Positions 1 through 7,321 of a stretch of DNA of 20,096 bases are shown piece after piece; within the stretch, counting starts at the first letter, position 1; each line of letters starts with the position of its first letter. Under the pieces are notes generated by a model that was given only the letters and a program-made list of their open reading frames with translations, did not search any database and was not told the origin of the DNA. The position numbers and the translations under genes were made by a program. Source of the DNA: UBA6624 sp964343345 [NCBI: uncultured bacterium] (GTDB lineage Bacteria > UBP7 > UBA6624); assembly GCA_964343345.1 (NCBI GenBank), contig CAYFJE010000012.1, positions 1-20,096 of the forward strand, in the 5' to 3' direction.

Positions 1-1004
1 TCAGAAACTCTTTCAAGTTCATTTATGCTTGTGAATGTTGAATTTATAGCTTCTGTTGCTTTGTTTATATTTTCAGTTGCATCTTTTACATTGTTTAAAA
101 AAGATTCTTCAGAAAGTGATGATGTCATCTGTTCAATGTCATCTAGGATTTCTTTTAACTCTGATTGAACTTCATCAAGCCTGGAGTCAATTTTCAAACT
201 ATTGACTTCTTTTTCTAAGGAAGATATCGTTCTTTCAGCATTGTCAAGAATTGAATTGATTTGTTCAGGCATTTTTCTAGTCGATTCTTTTATGTTGTTT
301 GTTGTTTCGTTTAGGTTTGAAACAACTCCATCTGTTTTGGATGTTATTTCTTTAACAGAGTCTCTAAGCTCTTGTGTCATTAAATCTATATTCCCTATTG
401 TTGAACTTAGTTTTGGGCCAATGTCTTCCATTGTTGTATTCATTTCTTCAAGGATTTTGTTTACTCCTAACAAAGTCGTAGTTCTTAATTGCTTTATTAC
501 TCCTTCAAGTTCTTTAACTGCATCATCTAGATTTGGTGTGGCTTCATAAATCCCAACAGCGGTTTCTTTATTTTCTAAGAATCCGGATGGAACATTTTCA
601 TTGCATCCAGATTCTTCATCTCCTGAAAGTTTTTCAGGGTCTTTCTTAGCCCCCAAGGGGCATGTGTATATATCTAAAGATGCATCTCCGAGGAGGCTTC
701 CAGTGTTAATTGTGTAGTAGCTTCTTTTTGGAACATCTATTCCTCTGTATAAACCCAGAACGACTAATGCTCCTCCAGCACTTGGATCACTAAATACTCC
801 ATTTACAGTTCCAACCCTTACGCCATTCTGTCTTACATCAGCTCCTCTTACTAGACCTTTGACATTCCTGAATCTGACATTAATTTCTAGGCCTTTCCTG
901 GATTCAACGGTGTTCCAGCTAAACCAGAACACTAAACCAAATAAAATTGAAACTGTTAAGAATACAAAAAATCCTAACTTTACAAGATGTGATTGATTAT
1001 TCAT
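1..1004 (-). CDS. mlaD: MCE-domain lipid-transport protein MlaD (3' end outside window)
   Basis: Substrate-binding, membrane-anchored subunit of an Mla-type ABC transporter that moves phospholipid between the envelope membranes. Translated by hand from the ATG at 1004-1002, the frame stays open to the left edge (334 codons), so the C-terminus is missing. Residues about 9-30 are one hydrophobic segment. Residues about 39-115 form the MCE domain, recognised by a VRFRNVKGLVRGADVRQNGV-like core followed by a TGSLLGDASL segment. From about residue 150 onward the protein is hydrophilic and heptad-like, rich in E, N, K and T, typical of the long helical tail of MCE proteins. It follows mlaE and mlaF in the order E-F-D known from many Gram-negative bacteria. 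It has its own -10-like box 9 bp before the ATG. Family assignment is firm; the lipid carried is inferred from the family. Confidence 0.92.
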   Translation of the reverse strand, partial: MNNQSHLVKLGFFVFLTVSILFGLVFWFSWNTVESRKGLEINVRFRNVKGLVRGADVRQNGVRVGTVNGVFSDPSAGGALVVLGLYRGIDVPKRSYYTINTGSLLGDASLDIYTCPLGAKKDPEKLSGDEESGCNENVPSGFLENKETAVGIYEATPNLDDAVKELEGVIKQLRTTTLLGVNKILEEMNTTMEDIGPKLSSTIGNIDLMTQELRDSVKEITSKTDGVVSNLNETTNNIKESTRKMPEQINSILDNAERTISSLEKEVNSLKIDSRLDEVQSELKEILDDIEQMTSSLSEESFLNNVKDATENINKATEAINSTFTSINELERVS

Positions 1005-1013
1005 TTTTTTCTA

Positions 1014-1019
1014 ATTATA
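1014..1019 (-). promoter_or_regulatory. -10-like box for mlaD, leaderless spacing
   Basis: On the minus strand TATAAT ends 9 bp before the mlaD ATG, in the 29-bp gap after mlaF. No Shine-Dalgarno sequence precedes the ATG and no clear -35 is visible. A start site 7-9 bp downstream of the box would put the RNA 5' end at or next to the start codon. Inferred from sequence only. Confidence 0.5.
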
Positions 1020-1033
1020 AAATTCTTATTCAT

Positions 1034-1801
1034 TTAAGTTGGCAAACCTTTAATAAACTTGCTTATTTTTTCCAAATCTTTGTCTTTGTATTCGGTTTTT
1101 TTTGAATTTATGATTTTTTTTAGATCTTTTTTATTTACACTTGCTGCAACAATTCCGCCTTCTACAAGAATTGTTTCAGTGCAAATTTCAGATATAAAGT
1201 TTATATCATGACTAACTATTATTGAAATTTTAGAATTCGAAAGAGAGGATTTAATAATGTCTATTATGCTTCTAGCTCTTTGTGGGTCAAGTCCTGTTGT
1301 AGGTTCGTCAAAAAGTATAATTTCAGGGTTCGTTACAAGTGTTCTTGCTAAACCCACTCTTCTCGCTTGCCCTCCTGATAGTTGACTTACATATCTTTTT
1401 CTTATGTTGTCAACATTGTCCAATCCAACAGATTCTAGGATTGACTCAATTTTGGAATTCCACTTTTCTTTTTTTACGCCTGTTGCCTCCATTGCAAATT
1501 TTAAATTTCCTTCAACATTTAAAAAATCAAACAATGCTCCACCTTGAAAAACCATGCCTATTTTTTTTGACAGTTTCTTTTTGTTTGTGATAGTGTTTTT
1601 CCATATTGATTCACCATCTACAAGGACATCTCCTCGGTCTGGCCTCAAAAGTCCGCCTATGATTCTTAGCAAAGTTGATTTCCCACATCCACTTTGCCCG
1701 AGTATTCCAAAAACTCCTTCATGTATTGAATAGTTGAATTTTTCCAATATTTTTTCATCAAGGCTGTGCCCAAAAGAAATGTTTTTAATTTCAATCTTCA
1801 T
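1034..1801 (-). CDS. mlaF: Mla-type ABC transporter ATP-binding protein
   Basis: Cytoplasmic ATPase that powers the MlaE permease; 255 residues, the usual length. All nucleotide-binding motifs are intact: Walker A GQSGCGKST at residues 35-43, Q-loop glutamine 86 in FQGGALFD, ABC signature LSGGQ at 141-145, Walker B IILFDE at 161-166 followed by a TTGLDP D-loop, and the H-loop histidine 198 in SHD. The FQGGALFD sequence after Walker A is typical of the MlaF/MKL (toluene-tolerance Ttg2A) subfamily. The ATG lies 5 bp after the mlaE stop codon, with no recognisable Shine-Dalgarno, so translation may depend on termination of mlaE. Assignment to the MCE-associated ABC group is supported by both flanking genes. 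Confidence 0.95.
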   Translation of the reverse strand: MKIEIKNISFGHSLDEKILEKFNYSIHEGVFGILGQSGCGKSTLLRIIGGLLRPDRGDVLVDGESIWKNTITNKKKLSKKIGMVFQGGALFDFLNVEGNLKFAMEATGVKKEKWNSKIESILESVGLDNVDNIRKRYVSQLSGGQARRVGLARTLVTNPEIILFDEPTTGLDPQRARSIIDIIKSSLSNSKISIIVSHDINFISEICTETILVEGGIVAASVNKKDLKKIINSKKTEYKDKDLEKISKFIKGLPT

Positions 1802-1806
1802 AATGT

Positions 1807-2598
1807 TTAAAAAACCAAAACAGTCATTACAAGGTTTGCTATAAGTATGAATGTCATGGAGCCTACTACACCAACCTGTATCCTTATTGAAAGTTCTTCT
1901 GAGCTTTGATGAACTGTCCAGCCTTGATAAAAGCTAACAAATGTAATAATTGCTCCAAAAATTATACTTTTGTAGATTGAGTGAAATAGTTTTTCCATTT
2001 CAAATAGGTCTAAAATGGAAAATGTCCAGGTGCTCCATGATAAATGAAGAACTCTCTCTGCTGCAAAGAAACCTGCAATATTACCCATAACACAACCAAG
2101 CAAAGTAAGACATGGCAGCATTAACATTAGACCAAACAGTCTTGGAAAAAACAAAAACTGAATGGGATCTGTTGAAATACTTTTCAAGGCTTCTATTTGT
2201 TCTGTTATTTTCATTGTCCCTATAGAGGCGGTTATAGCACTTCCGGTTCTTCCTGCCACAACAAGACCAACTAATATTGGGACAAGTTGAGTTACTAGCA
2301 TTTGAGTTACTCCTCCCCCCATAAACTCAGCACCAACACCAGCTCTCCTGACTTCTTCTGCTATCAAATAAGAAGAGGTTACCCCTGCGACAGCACTTGT
2401 TATTGCAACTATCCCAAATGCATTTACTCCAGAGCTGGATGAAAAATATACGAATTCGGAAAAATAAAATTTATAAGGTCTGTGAAGTCCTTCCCATATC
2501 GAAAAAACAAAACTTCCAAGATTCTTAAAAGCACCTCTTCCAAGGTCTGAAGATTGTTCTTCTATACTCTTCCCTATGCTTAAGAATAAATTTCTCAT
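1807..2598 (-). CDS. mlaE: Mla-type ABC transporter permease (MlaE/DUF140)
   Basis: Integral inner-membrane permease of the MCE phospholipid transporter; 263 residues, normal for MlaE. The family core is plain at residues about 105-140: LVPILVGLVVAGRTGSAI, then GTMKITEQIEAL and a TDPI motif, followed by FPRLFGLMLMLPCL. Several hydrophobic segments span residues about 58-80, 100-120, 147-175, 215-232 and 245-263. The first 40 residues are amphipathic, as in characterised MlaE. It starts 24 bp after the methyltransferase stop codon, and a TAGAAT box lies in that gap, so mla transcription may begin here independently of the upstream gene. No separate mlaB or mlaC is present in the window. Confidence 0.95.
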   Translation of the reverse strand: MRNLFLSIGKSIEEQSSDLGRGAFKNLGSFVFSIWEGLHRPYKFYFSEFVYFSSSSGVNAFGIVAITSAVAGVTSSYLIAEEVRRAGVGAEFMGGGVTQMLVTQLVPILVGLVVAGRTGSAITASIGTMKITEQIEALKSISTDPIQFLFFPRLFGLMLMLPCLTLLGCVMGNIAGFFAAERVLHLSWSTWTFSILDLFEMEKLFHSIYKSIIFGAIITFVSFYQGWTVHQSSEELSIRIQVGVVGSMTFILIANLVMTVLVF

Positions 2599-2606
2599 TA
2601 TGGTTT

Positions 2607-2612
2607 ATTCTA
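2607..2612 (-). promoter_or_regulatory. -10-like box for mlaE, leaderless spacing
   Basis: Minus-strand TAGAAT ends 8 bp before the mlaE ATG (the 8 bases between are AAACCATA). There is no purine-rich ribosome site. Same arrangement as at other unit-first genes in the window. Confidence 0.45.
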
Positions 2613-2622
2613 GATAAACAAT

Positions 2623-3546
2623 TTATATATCTCCTGTTGCAACTTGGAAAACTTCACCCATTCCAAAAGGAGATATCAACTCCTTTGCCGACATTCTGTT
2701 TTTATAGGAGTCGTCTTCTTGGAATATTTTTTCAAGTTTGTCCAAAGAGAAGTTTGTAAGTGTTTTGATTTCTAGATTTTTTAAATCATGTTTTTTTGCC
2801 AGATGTTCAAATCTTTTCCATCTTACATGTGTTGTCCAGTCTGTTTCTCCTGGTTTTGAAAATGGTAAAATCTGTTTATGGCTAATGAAACCCCTCAGAC
2901 TATCTCCATAAATTTCATTTTTTCCATAGTCTAAAAAAATAAAACTTGATTTTTTGAAACTTTTTTTCAATTTTTTTAAAAATTTTTCTAGAAATGGGTG
3001 AAATTCAATAATCTTATCTTCTTTTGGATTCTGAATTTCTTGTAAAAAATTATTTATTTTTTCAATTTTTTTCCATTTATTGGTCCATTTTCTATTTTCA
3101 TAAAACCAATATTCTTCTAGCCATTCTTTTTTAAATTTAAACCTCCTTGAAGGGAAGCTGTCTAAAAATTCAATTCCTAAAATAAGAGTTTTTTCTTGTT
3201 TTCCTTTTTGAAAATACTCTTCAGGTTTTACTGTTTCTGTATTCTTTGACTCAGAATTAGGCCAATCAACAATTGTATATTTTTCAATTTTTTTCAACTG
3301 AAGAATTTGATTTGCAAAATATCCATCACCTCCTCCAAATTCCACAATTTTTTTATAGTTCTTTTTTTCAAATTCGATAGATATCATTTTTGCTAAAATG
3401 TTGCTTAAATGAATTGGAGTATGAAAGTCACCTGAAGCACCAGGTTCTTTCTTTCTTGTTCTGTAATAGCCTTTTTGTGGATGGTACAGTGCGGTTTCCA
3501 TCCAGTTATCTGTTCTGTATGTTTTGTTTTCATCAATCCATTTCAT
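2623..3546 (-). CDS. MidA/NDUFAF7-family SAM-dependent methyltransferase (COG1565)
   Basis: Class I methyltransferase of the family that includes mitochondrial NDUFAF7/MidA, which methylates an arginine of a complex I subunit; the bacterial substrate is not established. 307 residues, somewhat short for the family. Family landmarks appear in order: a YYRTRKKEPGASGDFHTP segment (27-44), SAM-binding loop VEFGGGDGYFA (68-78), EFLDSFPSRRF (126-136; the usual SNE is GIE here), FLDYG (204-208), SLRGFISH (216-223) and PGETDWTTHVRW (232-243). The protein is unusually rich in lysine and phenylalanine. It is first in the leftward array, upstream of mlaE, and divergent from gatC with 45 bp between starts. 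The fold is clear; the target is unknown. Confidence 0.85.
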   Translation of the reverse strand: MKWIDENKTYRTDNWMETALYHPQKGYYRTRKKEPGASGDFHTPIHLSNILAKMISIEFEKKNYKKIVEFGGGDGYFANQILQLKKIEKYTIVDWPNSESKNTETVKPEEYFQKGKQEKTLILGIEFLDSFPSRRFKFKKEWLEEYWFYENRKWTNKWKKIEKINNFLQEIQNPKEDKIIEFHPFLEKFLKKLKKSFKKSSFIFLDYGKNEIYGDSLRGFISHKQILPFSKPGETDWTTHVRWKRFEHLAKKHDLKNLEIKTLTNFSLDKLEKIFQEDDSYKNRMSAKELISPFGMGEVFQVATGDI

Positions 3547-3557
3547 TCTTTAATCTA

Positions 3558-3563
3558 ATTCTA
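3558..3563 (-). promoter_or_regulatory. -10-like box for the MidA-like gene
   Basis: Minus-strand TAGAAT ends 11 bp before the ATG at 3546, in the 45-bp divergent spacer shared with gatC. There is no clear Shine-Dalgarno and no clear -35. It would give a very short or absent leader. Confidence 0.4.
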
Positions 3564-3576
3564 TGATTTGGAATCT

Positions 3577-3582
3577 TATAAT
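3577..3582 (+). promoter_or_regulatory. -10-like box for gatC, leaderless spacing
   Basis: A consensus TATAAT ends 9 bp before the gatC ATG. The bases between (TAATATTCC) contain no ribosome binding site. This is the presumed promoter of the long rightward gene array. No -35 hexamer is recognisable 15-20 bp upstream. Confidence 0.5.
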
Positions 3583-3591
3583 TAATATTCC

Positions 3592-3888
3592 ATGGACAGA
3601 AAAAAAGAATATCAGGAACTTGTTTCAAGATTGGCTCAATTAAGCAAACTTGAATTAACCAAGGCTGAGGTTGCTTCTCACTCAAAAGAGTTTCCAAAAC
3701 TCTTAGATTGGATGAATCAAATCTTGAAAAATGATATTGATTTAGATTTTGAGATAAACAGAAAGGAAACCGAAGGTGAAGACGATCTGCCGATCAATTC
3801 TCTTTCAAAAGATGTAATTTTAAAGATGGCAAACAAAACAAAAGATAATTATGTTTCTGCCCCTAAGCCAAAAGGAAGAAAGACATAA
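3592..3888 (+). CDS. gatC: Aspartyl/glutamyl-tRNA amidotransferase subunit C
   Basis: Small subunit of GatCAB, which amidates mischarged Glu-tRNA(Gln) and/or Asp-tRNA(Asn). 98 residues, typical length. The N-terminal helix pair is recognisable: SRLAQLSKLELTKAEVASHS, then a KLLDWMNQI segment, followed by an acidic middle and a C-terminal YVSAPKPK motif equivalent to the family's conserved proline-containing tail. The gatA and gatB genes are not in the window. It is the first gene of the rightward array and is followed 4 bp later by pheS. The ATG has no Shine-Dalgarno but a TATAAT box 9 bp upstream. Sequence is divergent, so the call rests on size, pattern and translation-gene context. Confidence 0.75.
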   Translation: MDRKKEYQELVSRLAQLSKLELTKAEVASHSKEFPKLLDWMNQILKNDIDLDFEINRKETEGEDDLPINSLSKDVILKMANKTKDNYVSAPKPKGRKT

Positions 3889-3892
3889 CTTT

Positions 3893-4873
3893 GTGAAAAA
3901 TATCAAAAAACTTGTTCTTGAATGCTGTGATTTAATGCTCAAAAAAAATGAGATTAATGAGATTTCAGGAATAAGGTCTCGTTATTTGGATAAGGTAACT
4001 TCCAATTTGAAATTGATGAAAGAGCTTGATCCAAAGCAAAAAAAATCTCTTGGAATAGAGGTTAATTTAGCAAGAAATGAAATATTAAAAAAATACAAAG
4101 AAAGATTGGATGATATAAAAAGAGGGAAAGTTTCAAGTTTAAGTAAAACATATTCAAGAAACAAATACCTTCCTTCAAGCAAGAAAATTTCTGGAAAAAT
4201 TCATCCTTTGGAAAGTGTAAAAAGAGAATCTCTTGAAATATTCAAGACAATGGGTTTTTCAGTTGTTGATGGTCCTGAACTGGAATCTGAAAAAAACAAT
4301 TTTTCATTATTAAATATACCAAAAGATCACCCAGCGAGAGATGAAACCGACACTTTCTGGATAAATAAAAGTTTGCTTTTGAGAACACATACATCTTCTG
4401 TTCAGTCGAAAGTAATGCAGTCCCAAAAGCCGCCATTGAAAATTGTTTGTCCAGGAAGAGTTTACAGAAGAGAAAATGACGATAGCACACATGCAAGTGT
4501 CTTTCATCAGATAGAAGGCCTTTTAATAGATGAGAAAATTAGATTTTCTGACCTCAAAGGCTTGCTTGCTGAGTTTTGTAAGAAATTCTTTGGAGACGTA
4601 ACAATCAGATTCAGACCAGACTATTTCCCTTTCACTGAGCCTTCTGCAGAGGTTGCGATTGCTTACAAAGGAAAAAATAATGAAAATTGGATTGAGGTTG
4701 GTGGTTGTGGGATGGTTCATCCAAATGTTTTAGAGATGTCGGGAATAAATTCAAAAAAATGGACAGGTTTAGCTTTTGGAATGGGTGTTGACAGGTTAAC
4801 GATGCTTAGGTACGAAATAAAAGACATAAGGCTTCTTCTTGAAGGCGGATCTAGGTTTATTGAACAATTTTGA
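3893..4873 (+). CDS. pheS: Phenylalanine-tRNA ligase alpha subunit
   Basis: Catalytic alpha chain of the (alpha-beta)2 phenylalanyl-tRNA synthetase, charging tRNA(Phe) in the cytoplasm. The GTG at 3893 is chosen, 4 bp after gatC: it gives 326 residues, almost exactly the usual bacterial length, and its first residues (KNIKKLVLE) align with the normal N-terminal helix. An upstream in-frame ATG at 3851 would overlap gatC by 38 bp. Diagnostic segments include the HPARDETDTFW region, LLRTHTSSVQ, the class II motif 2 GRVYRRENDDSTHASVFHQ, RFRPDYFPFTEPSAEV and motif 3 AFGMGVDRLTMLRY. The partner pheT, often adjacent, is not here: folC follows instead. Confidence 0.96.
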   Translation: MKNIKKLVLECCDLMLKKNEINEISGIRSRYLDKVTSNLKLMKELDPKQKKSLGIEVNLARNEILKKYKERLDDIKRGKVSSLSKTYSRNKYLPSSKKISGKIHPLESVKRESLEIFKTMGFSVVDGPELESEKNNFSLLNIPKDHPARDETDTFWINKSLLLRTHTSSVQSKVMQSQKPPLKIVCPGRVYRRENDDSTHASVFHQIEGLLIDEKIRFSDLKGLLAEFCKKFFGDVTIRFRPDYFPFTEPSAEVAIAYKGKNNENWIEVGGCGMVHPNVLEMSGINSKKWTGLAFGMGVDRLTMLRYEIKDIRLLLEGGSRFIEQF

Positions 4874-5951
4874 TCCGATATCTTACAGAGGGGAAAGCTT
4901 TGCCCTGTTTGATTTGGAATTGGTGAAAAATGCAATTCTAGATCTTAAGATAAACCCAACGAACAAGATAATAACAATAAGAGGAACTAATGGAAAAACT
5001 TCTACTTCTATTTTTCTAGATTCGATAATTAGAAAAAATGGTTTTAAGTCAATTGCATTTACCTCTCCTCACCTTTTTCAACCAAATGAAAGGATTCTTT
5101 TAAATGGGAGAAAAATGGATTTAAATCTTTTGTCAGAATTTGATAAAGTTATTTCAATTTACGAAAAAAAGACAGAGAGAAGGTTTACTTATTTTGAAGC
5201 CCTTTTTTTAATATGTCTTTTTTTGAACAAAAAGGAAAAAGCAGATTTTTTAGTTCTAGAGGCGGGTCTTGGCGGACCAAAAGATGTAACAGCTTCAGTT
5301 TGTTCGGATTTGTTTCTTTTGACTTCAATAGGTCTCGATCATCAGGATTTTTTGGGCAATAGTAAAGAAGAAATATTCAAATCAAAGGTTCTGGATATCA
5401 AAAACACTCCATTGATTACTTTTCTAGAGAACAAAAAATACAAAAATTCAATTTCAAAAAATGTAATTTATGTGGATGCCCCTAATGTTGAAAGATGTTT
5501 TTTGGAAAAGAATAAACTTCTAGCAATTGAAGCAGCTAAATATTTGAAGATGGAATCAGATTTGAGAGACCTGAATTTTAGTATAAATGGAAGATTTCAT
5601 ATACTGAAAAAAGATCCTTTTGTCATCTTGGATGGGGCTCATAATAAAGAAGGGTTAATTTACTTGTTTGAAACTTTAAAAGAACAAAAAATAAGAAGAG
5701 TATTGATCGGTATGAAAAAGGGGAAATTAAAAGATTGTGAAAATGTGATTCGAAGCTTCGGTTTCAAGGAGGTATTTTGGTGCGATCTTCCTGAGCCTTG
5801 GGAATCAGACTCTCCTCCAAAAGATTGGGTTTGCTTGAAAGAAGATTCTCAAATATTAGAATGGATTTTTAGAAGCAAAGAAGATTCTCTTGTTACAGGT
5901 TCTTTATATCTTGTTTCTAGGTTGTTAAAATTAATTGATGGAAAATTATAA
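4860..5951 (+). CDS. folC: Folylpolyglutamate/dihydrofolate synthase family protein
   Basis: Mur-ligase-type ATP-dependent enzyme that adds glutamate to folates and/or makes dihydrofolate from dihydropteroate. The P-loop GTNGKTSTS is followed by FTSPHLFQPNERI, EAGLGGPKDVTAS, GLDHQDFLG and the C-terminal ILDGAHN motif. The usual EKAGI-K segment carrying the carbamylated lysine is degenerate here (IFKSKVLDIKN), though a lysine is kept in place. At about 363 residues it is shorter than the usual 420 or so, mainly in the C-terminal domain. Start: TTG at 4860 is preferred because AGG lies 4 nt before it; a TTG at 4839 is also open. Either start overlaps the pheS end. The gene fits with glyA and folK further down the array. 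Confidence 0.87.
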   Translation: MNNFDPISYRGESFALFDLELVKNAILDLKINPTNKIITIRGTNGKTSTSIFLDSIIRKNGFKSIAFTSPHLFQPNERILLNGRKMDLNLLSEFDKVISIYEKKTERRFTYFEALFLICLFLNKKEKADFLVLEAGLGGPKDVTASVCSDLFLLTSIGLDHQDFLGNSKEEIFKSKVLDIKNTPLITFLENKKYKNSISKNVIYVDAPNVERCFLEKNKLLAIEAAKYLKMESDLRDLNFSINGRFHILKKDPFVILDGAHNKEGLIYLFETLKEQKIRRVLIGMKKGKLKDCENVIRSFGFKEVFWCDLPEPWESDSPPKDWVCLKEDSQILEWIFRSKEDSLVTGSLYLVSRLLKLIDGKL

Positions 5952-6336
5952 AAACAAATCAGGATTTAAAGACTATGTCTTCAAATATTCAAAGCACCTT
6001 TATGTTTGTTTTGTTTTTATTTTTTGCTTCCTCTTTCTTGTAAATTTTTATGATGATTCGAAACCGCTTCAGGTTTTTGAGAACAAATCAGAGAATGTTA
6101 GCATCTATATTGGTTCTTTCAGTGATATCGATGCTCTTGAAGATTTTTTATCAAACTTTACTTTCTGGGCAAAAGATAAATCTTTAAATTTATATCCTCC
6201 GCCATACATCAAGGTCCAAAGCAATAATGGCAATATGATAGTTACATGGGGTCCTTTTAAGTACGATTATGCAGAAGATGTTCTTAGTGAAATATTAGAT
6301 AGATGGAATGTATTAGGTGAAATAAAAAATGAATGA
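5938..6336 (+). CDS. Membrane-anchored SPOR-like protein
   Basis: Small protein of 132 residues with one hydrophobic segment at residues about 19-38 and a C-terminal domain resembling SPOR (peptidoglycan-binding, about 70 residues). The SPOR-like signs are a VSIYIGSFSDIDALEDFL opening (strand, GSF, helix), a central strand with IKVQSN, and a closing VTWGPFKYDYAEDVL, which mirrors the family's V-GPF---AE pattern. SPOR domains bind glycan strands lacking stem peptides at division sites; such a role here is inference. The ATG at 5938 overlaps the folC end by 14 bp, and its own end overlaps the next gene by 8 bp. Homology is weak by eye. Confidence 0.6.
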   Translation: MENYKNKSGFKDYVFKYSKHLYVCFVFIFCFLFLVNFYDDSKPLQVFENKSENVSIYIGSFSDIDALEDFLSNFTFWAKDKSLNLYPPPYIKVQSNNGNMIVTWGPFKYDYAEDVLSEILDRWNVLGEIKNE

Positions 6337-7321
6337 CTTTTCTTCTCTTTGGTCTAATTTAGATAAATCTGTTATCGAGCAGCTAAATAGGGAGTGTGAT
6401 AAACTCTCTGGAAAACCTGATGGCGAGTGGTACGACGAAGTTTTATATCATATTGCAAAAACTGGAGGGAAAAGGATTAGGCCAAAATTCCTTCTTATAA
6501 TGCTTGATTTTTTCAAATATAAGATTGATGACAGGTCTATAAAACTTGGTGCTCTTGTCGAAACTTTACATCAAGTAAGTCTTTTGCATGATGATGTTGT
6601 TGACGATGCCCCAAAAAGAAGATCTGAGATAAGTGTGAATTTAGGCTGGGGCCCAAAAACAGCAATTCTTTTAGGAGATTTTTTATTAGGCAGGGTTTTG
6701 GAGGTTCTCTCGGAAGATCCTGATAGAAAGGTTATAAGTGATTTTGCACGAGCGTCAAGAGCTTTATCTAGAGGAATACTTTTAGAGCATGAGGCAAGGT
6801 ATGATTTTCAAGTTTCTGATGGCCTCTTGTCTAAAATAGCTCAAGAAAAAACAGGTTCTCTTTTCAGGCTTTCTGCTGAGGTTTCGGGAAGGATTGTTGG
6901 ATTGAATGAAAACAAGGTAAAGACTTTGGCCTTTGCTGGAGAGCTTATAGGTGAAAGTTTTCAGCTTATCGATGATTGTTTGGATTGGGTTGGCGGAGAA
7001 AGTATTGTTGGAAAGCCTACAGGTCATGACCTTTTAGAGGGTTTTGTAAATAGGCCCCTTGTTCGACTTAGGGAAAAGAAGATTTTCAACATAACTGGAT
7101 ATCCGAAAAAACATGATATAAAAAAATGGAAAATCTGGGTTAAGGAAAATATCGCAGAAATAAGTGATTTAATAATTGAAGAAAATATAGTTGAAGAATG
7201 TATATCAGATGCTGAACTGCTTCTTAAAGAAGCTTTTGAAATAATGGAATCCATCCTTCCAAAGGATTGTGATTTTAACCCTGAGGTTTGGCTTGAAATT
7301 TTCTCAAGGAGGATGAAATGA
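6329..7321 (+). CDS. Long-chain polyprenyl diphosphate synthase (IspB-like)
   Basis: Trans-isoprenyl diphosphate synthase condensing IPP onto allylic diphosphates. 330 residues. Substrate-binding GGKRIRP, the first aspartate-rich motif in LLHDDVVDDAPKRR, GDFLLGR, and the second motif LIDDCLDW followed by GKPTGHDLLEG are all present. The two residues four and five places before the first motif are serine and valine rather than aromatic, and there is no insertion inside that motif. This favours a long-chain product such as octaprenyl or nonaprenyl diphosphate (quinone side chain) over farnesyl diphosphate, by the known chain-length rule. AGGTGA at 6315-6320, 8 nt upstream, supports the ATG. The gene overlaps sppA by an ATGA junction. 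Confidence 0.9.
   Translation: MNDFSSLWSNLDKSVIEQLNRECDKLSGKPDGEWYDEVLYHIAKTGGKRIRPKFLLIMLDFFKYKIDDRSIKLGALVETLHQVSLLHDDVVDDAPKRRSEISVNLGWGPKTAILLGDFLLGRVLEVLSEDPDRKVISDFARASRALSRGILLEHEARYDFQVSDGLLSKIAQEKTGSLFRLSAEVSGRIVGLNENKVKTLAFAGELIGESFQLIDDCLDWVGGESIVGKPTGHDLLEGFVNRPLVRLREKKIFNITGYPKKHDIKKWKIWVKENIAEISDLIIEENIVEECISDAELLLKEAFEIMESILPKDCDFNPEVWLEIFSRRMK
7306..7313 (+). promoter_or_regulatory. Strong Shine-Dalgarno for sppA
   Basis: AAGGAGGA lies inside the last codons of the polyprenyl synthase gene, 4 nt before the sppA ATG. It is the strongest ribosome site seen here and shows that this organism does use Shine-Dalgarno initiation inside arrays, in contrast to its unit-first genes. 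Confidence 0.8.

Noticed and set aside
202-549. Plus-strand ORF of 115 codons
   Set aside because: It is antisense to the clear MlaD coding frame on the minus strand, has a low-complexity composition mirroring that helical tail, and shows no recognisable domain.
3851-3892. ATG at 3851 as the pheS start
   Set aside because: It would overlap gatC by 38 bp and add 14 residues before the conserved N-terminal helix; the GTG at 3893 gives the normal length.
4242-4507. Minus-strand ORFs of 65 and 84 codons within pheS
   Set aside because: Both lie opposite conserved pheS motifs and have no start context or domain of their own.
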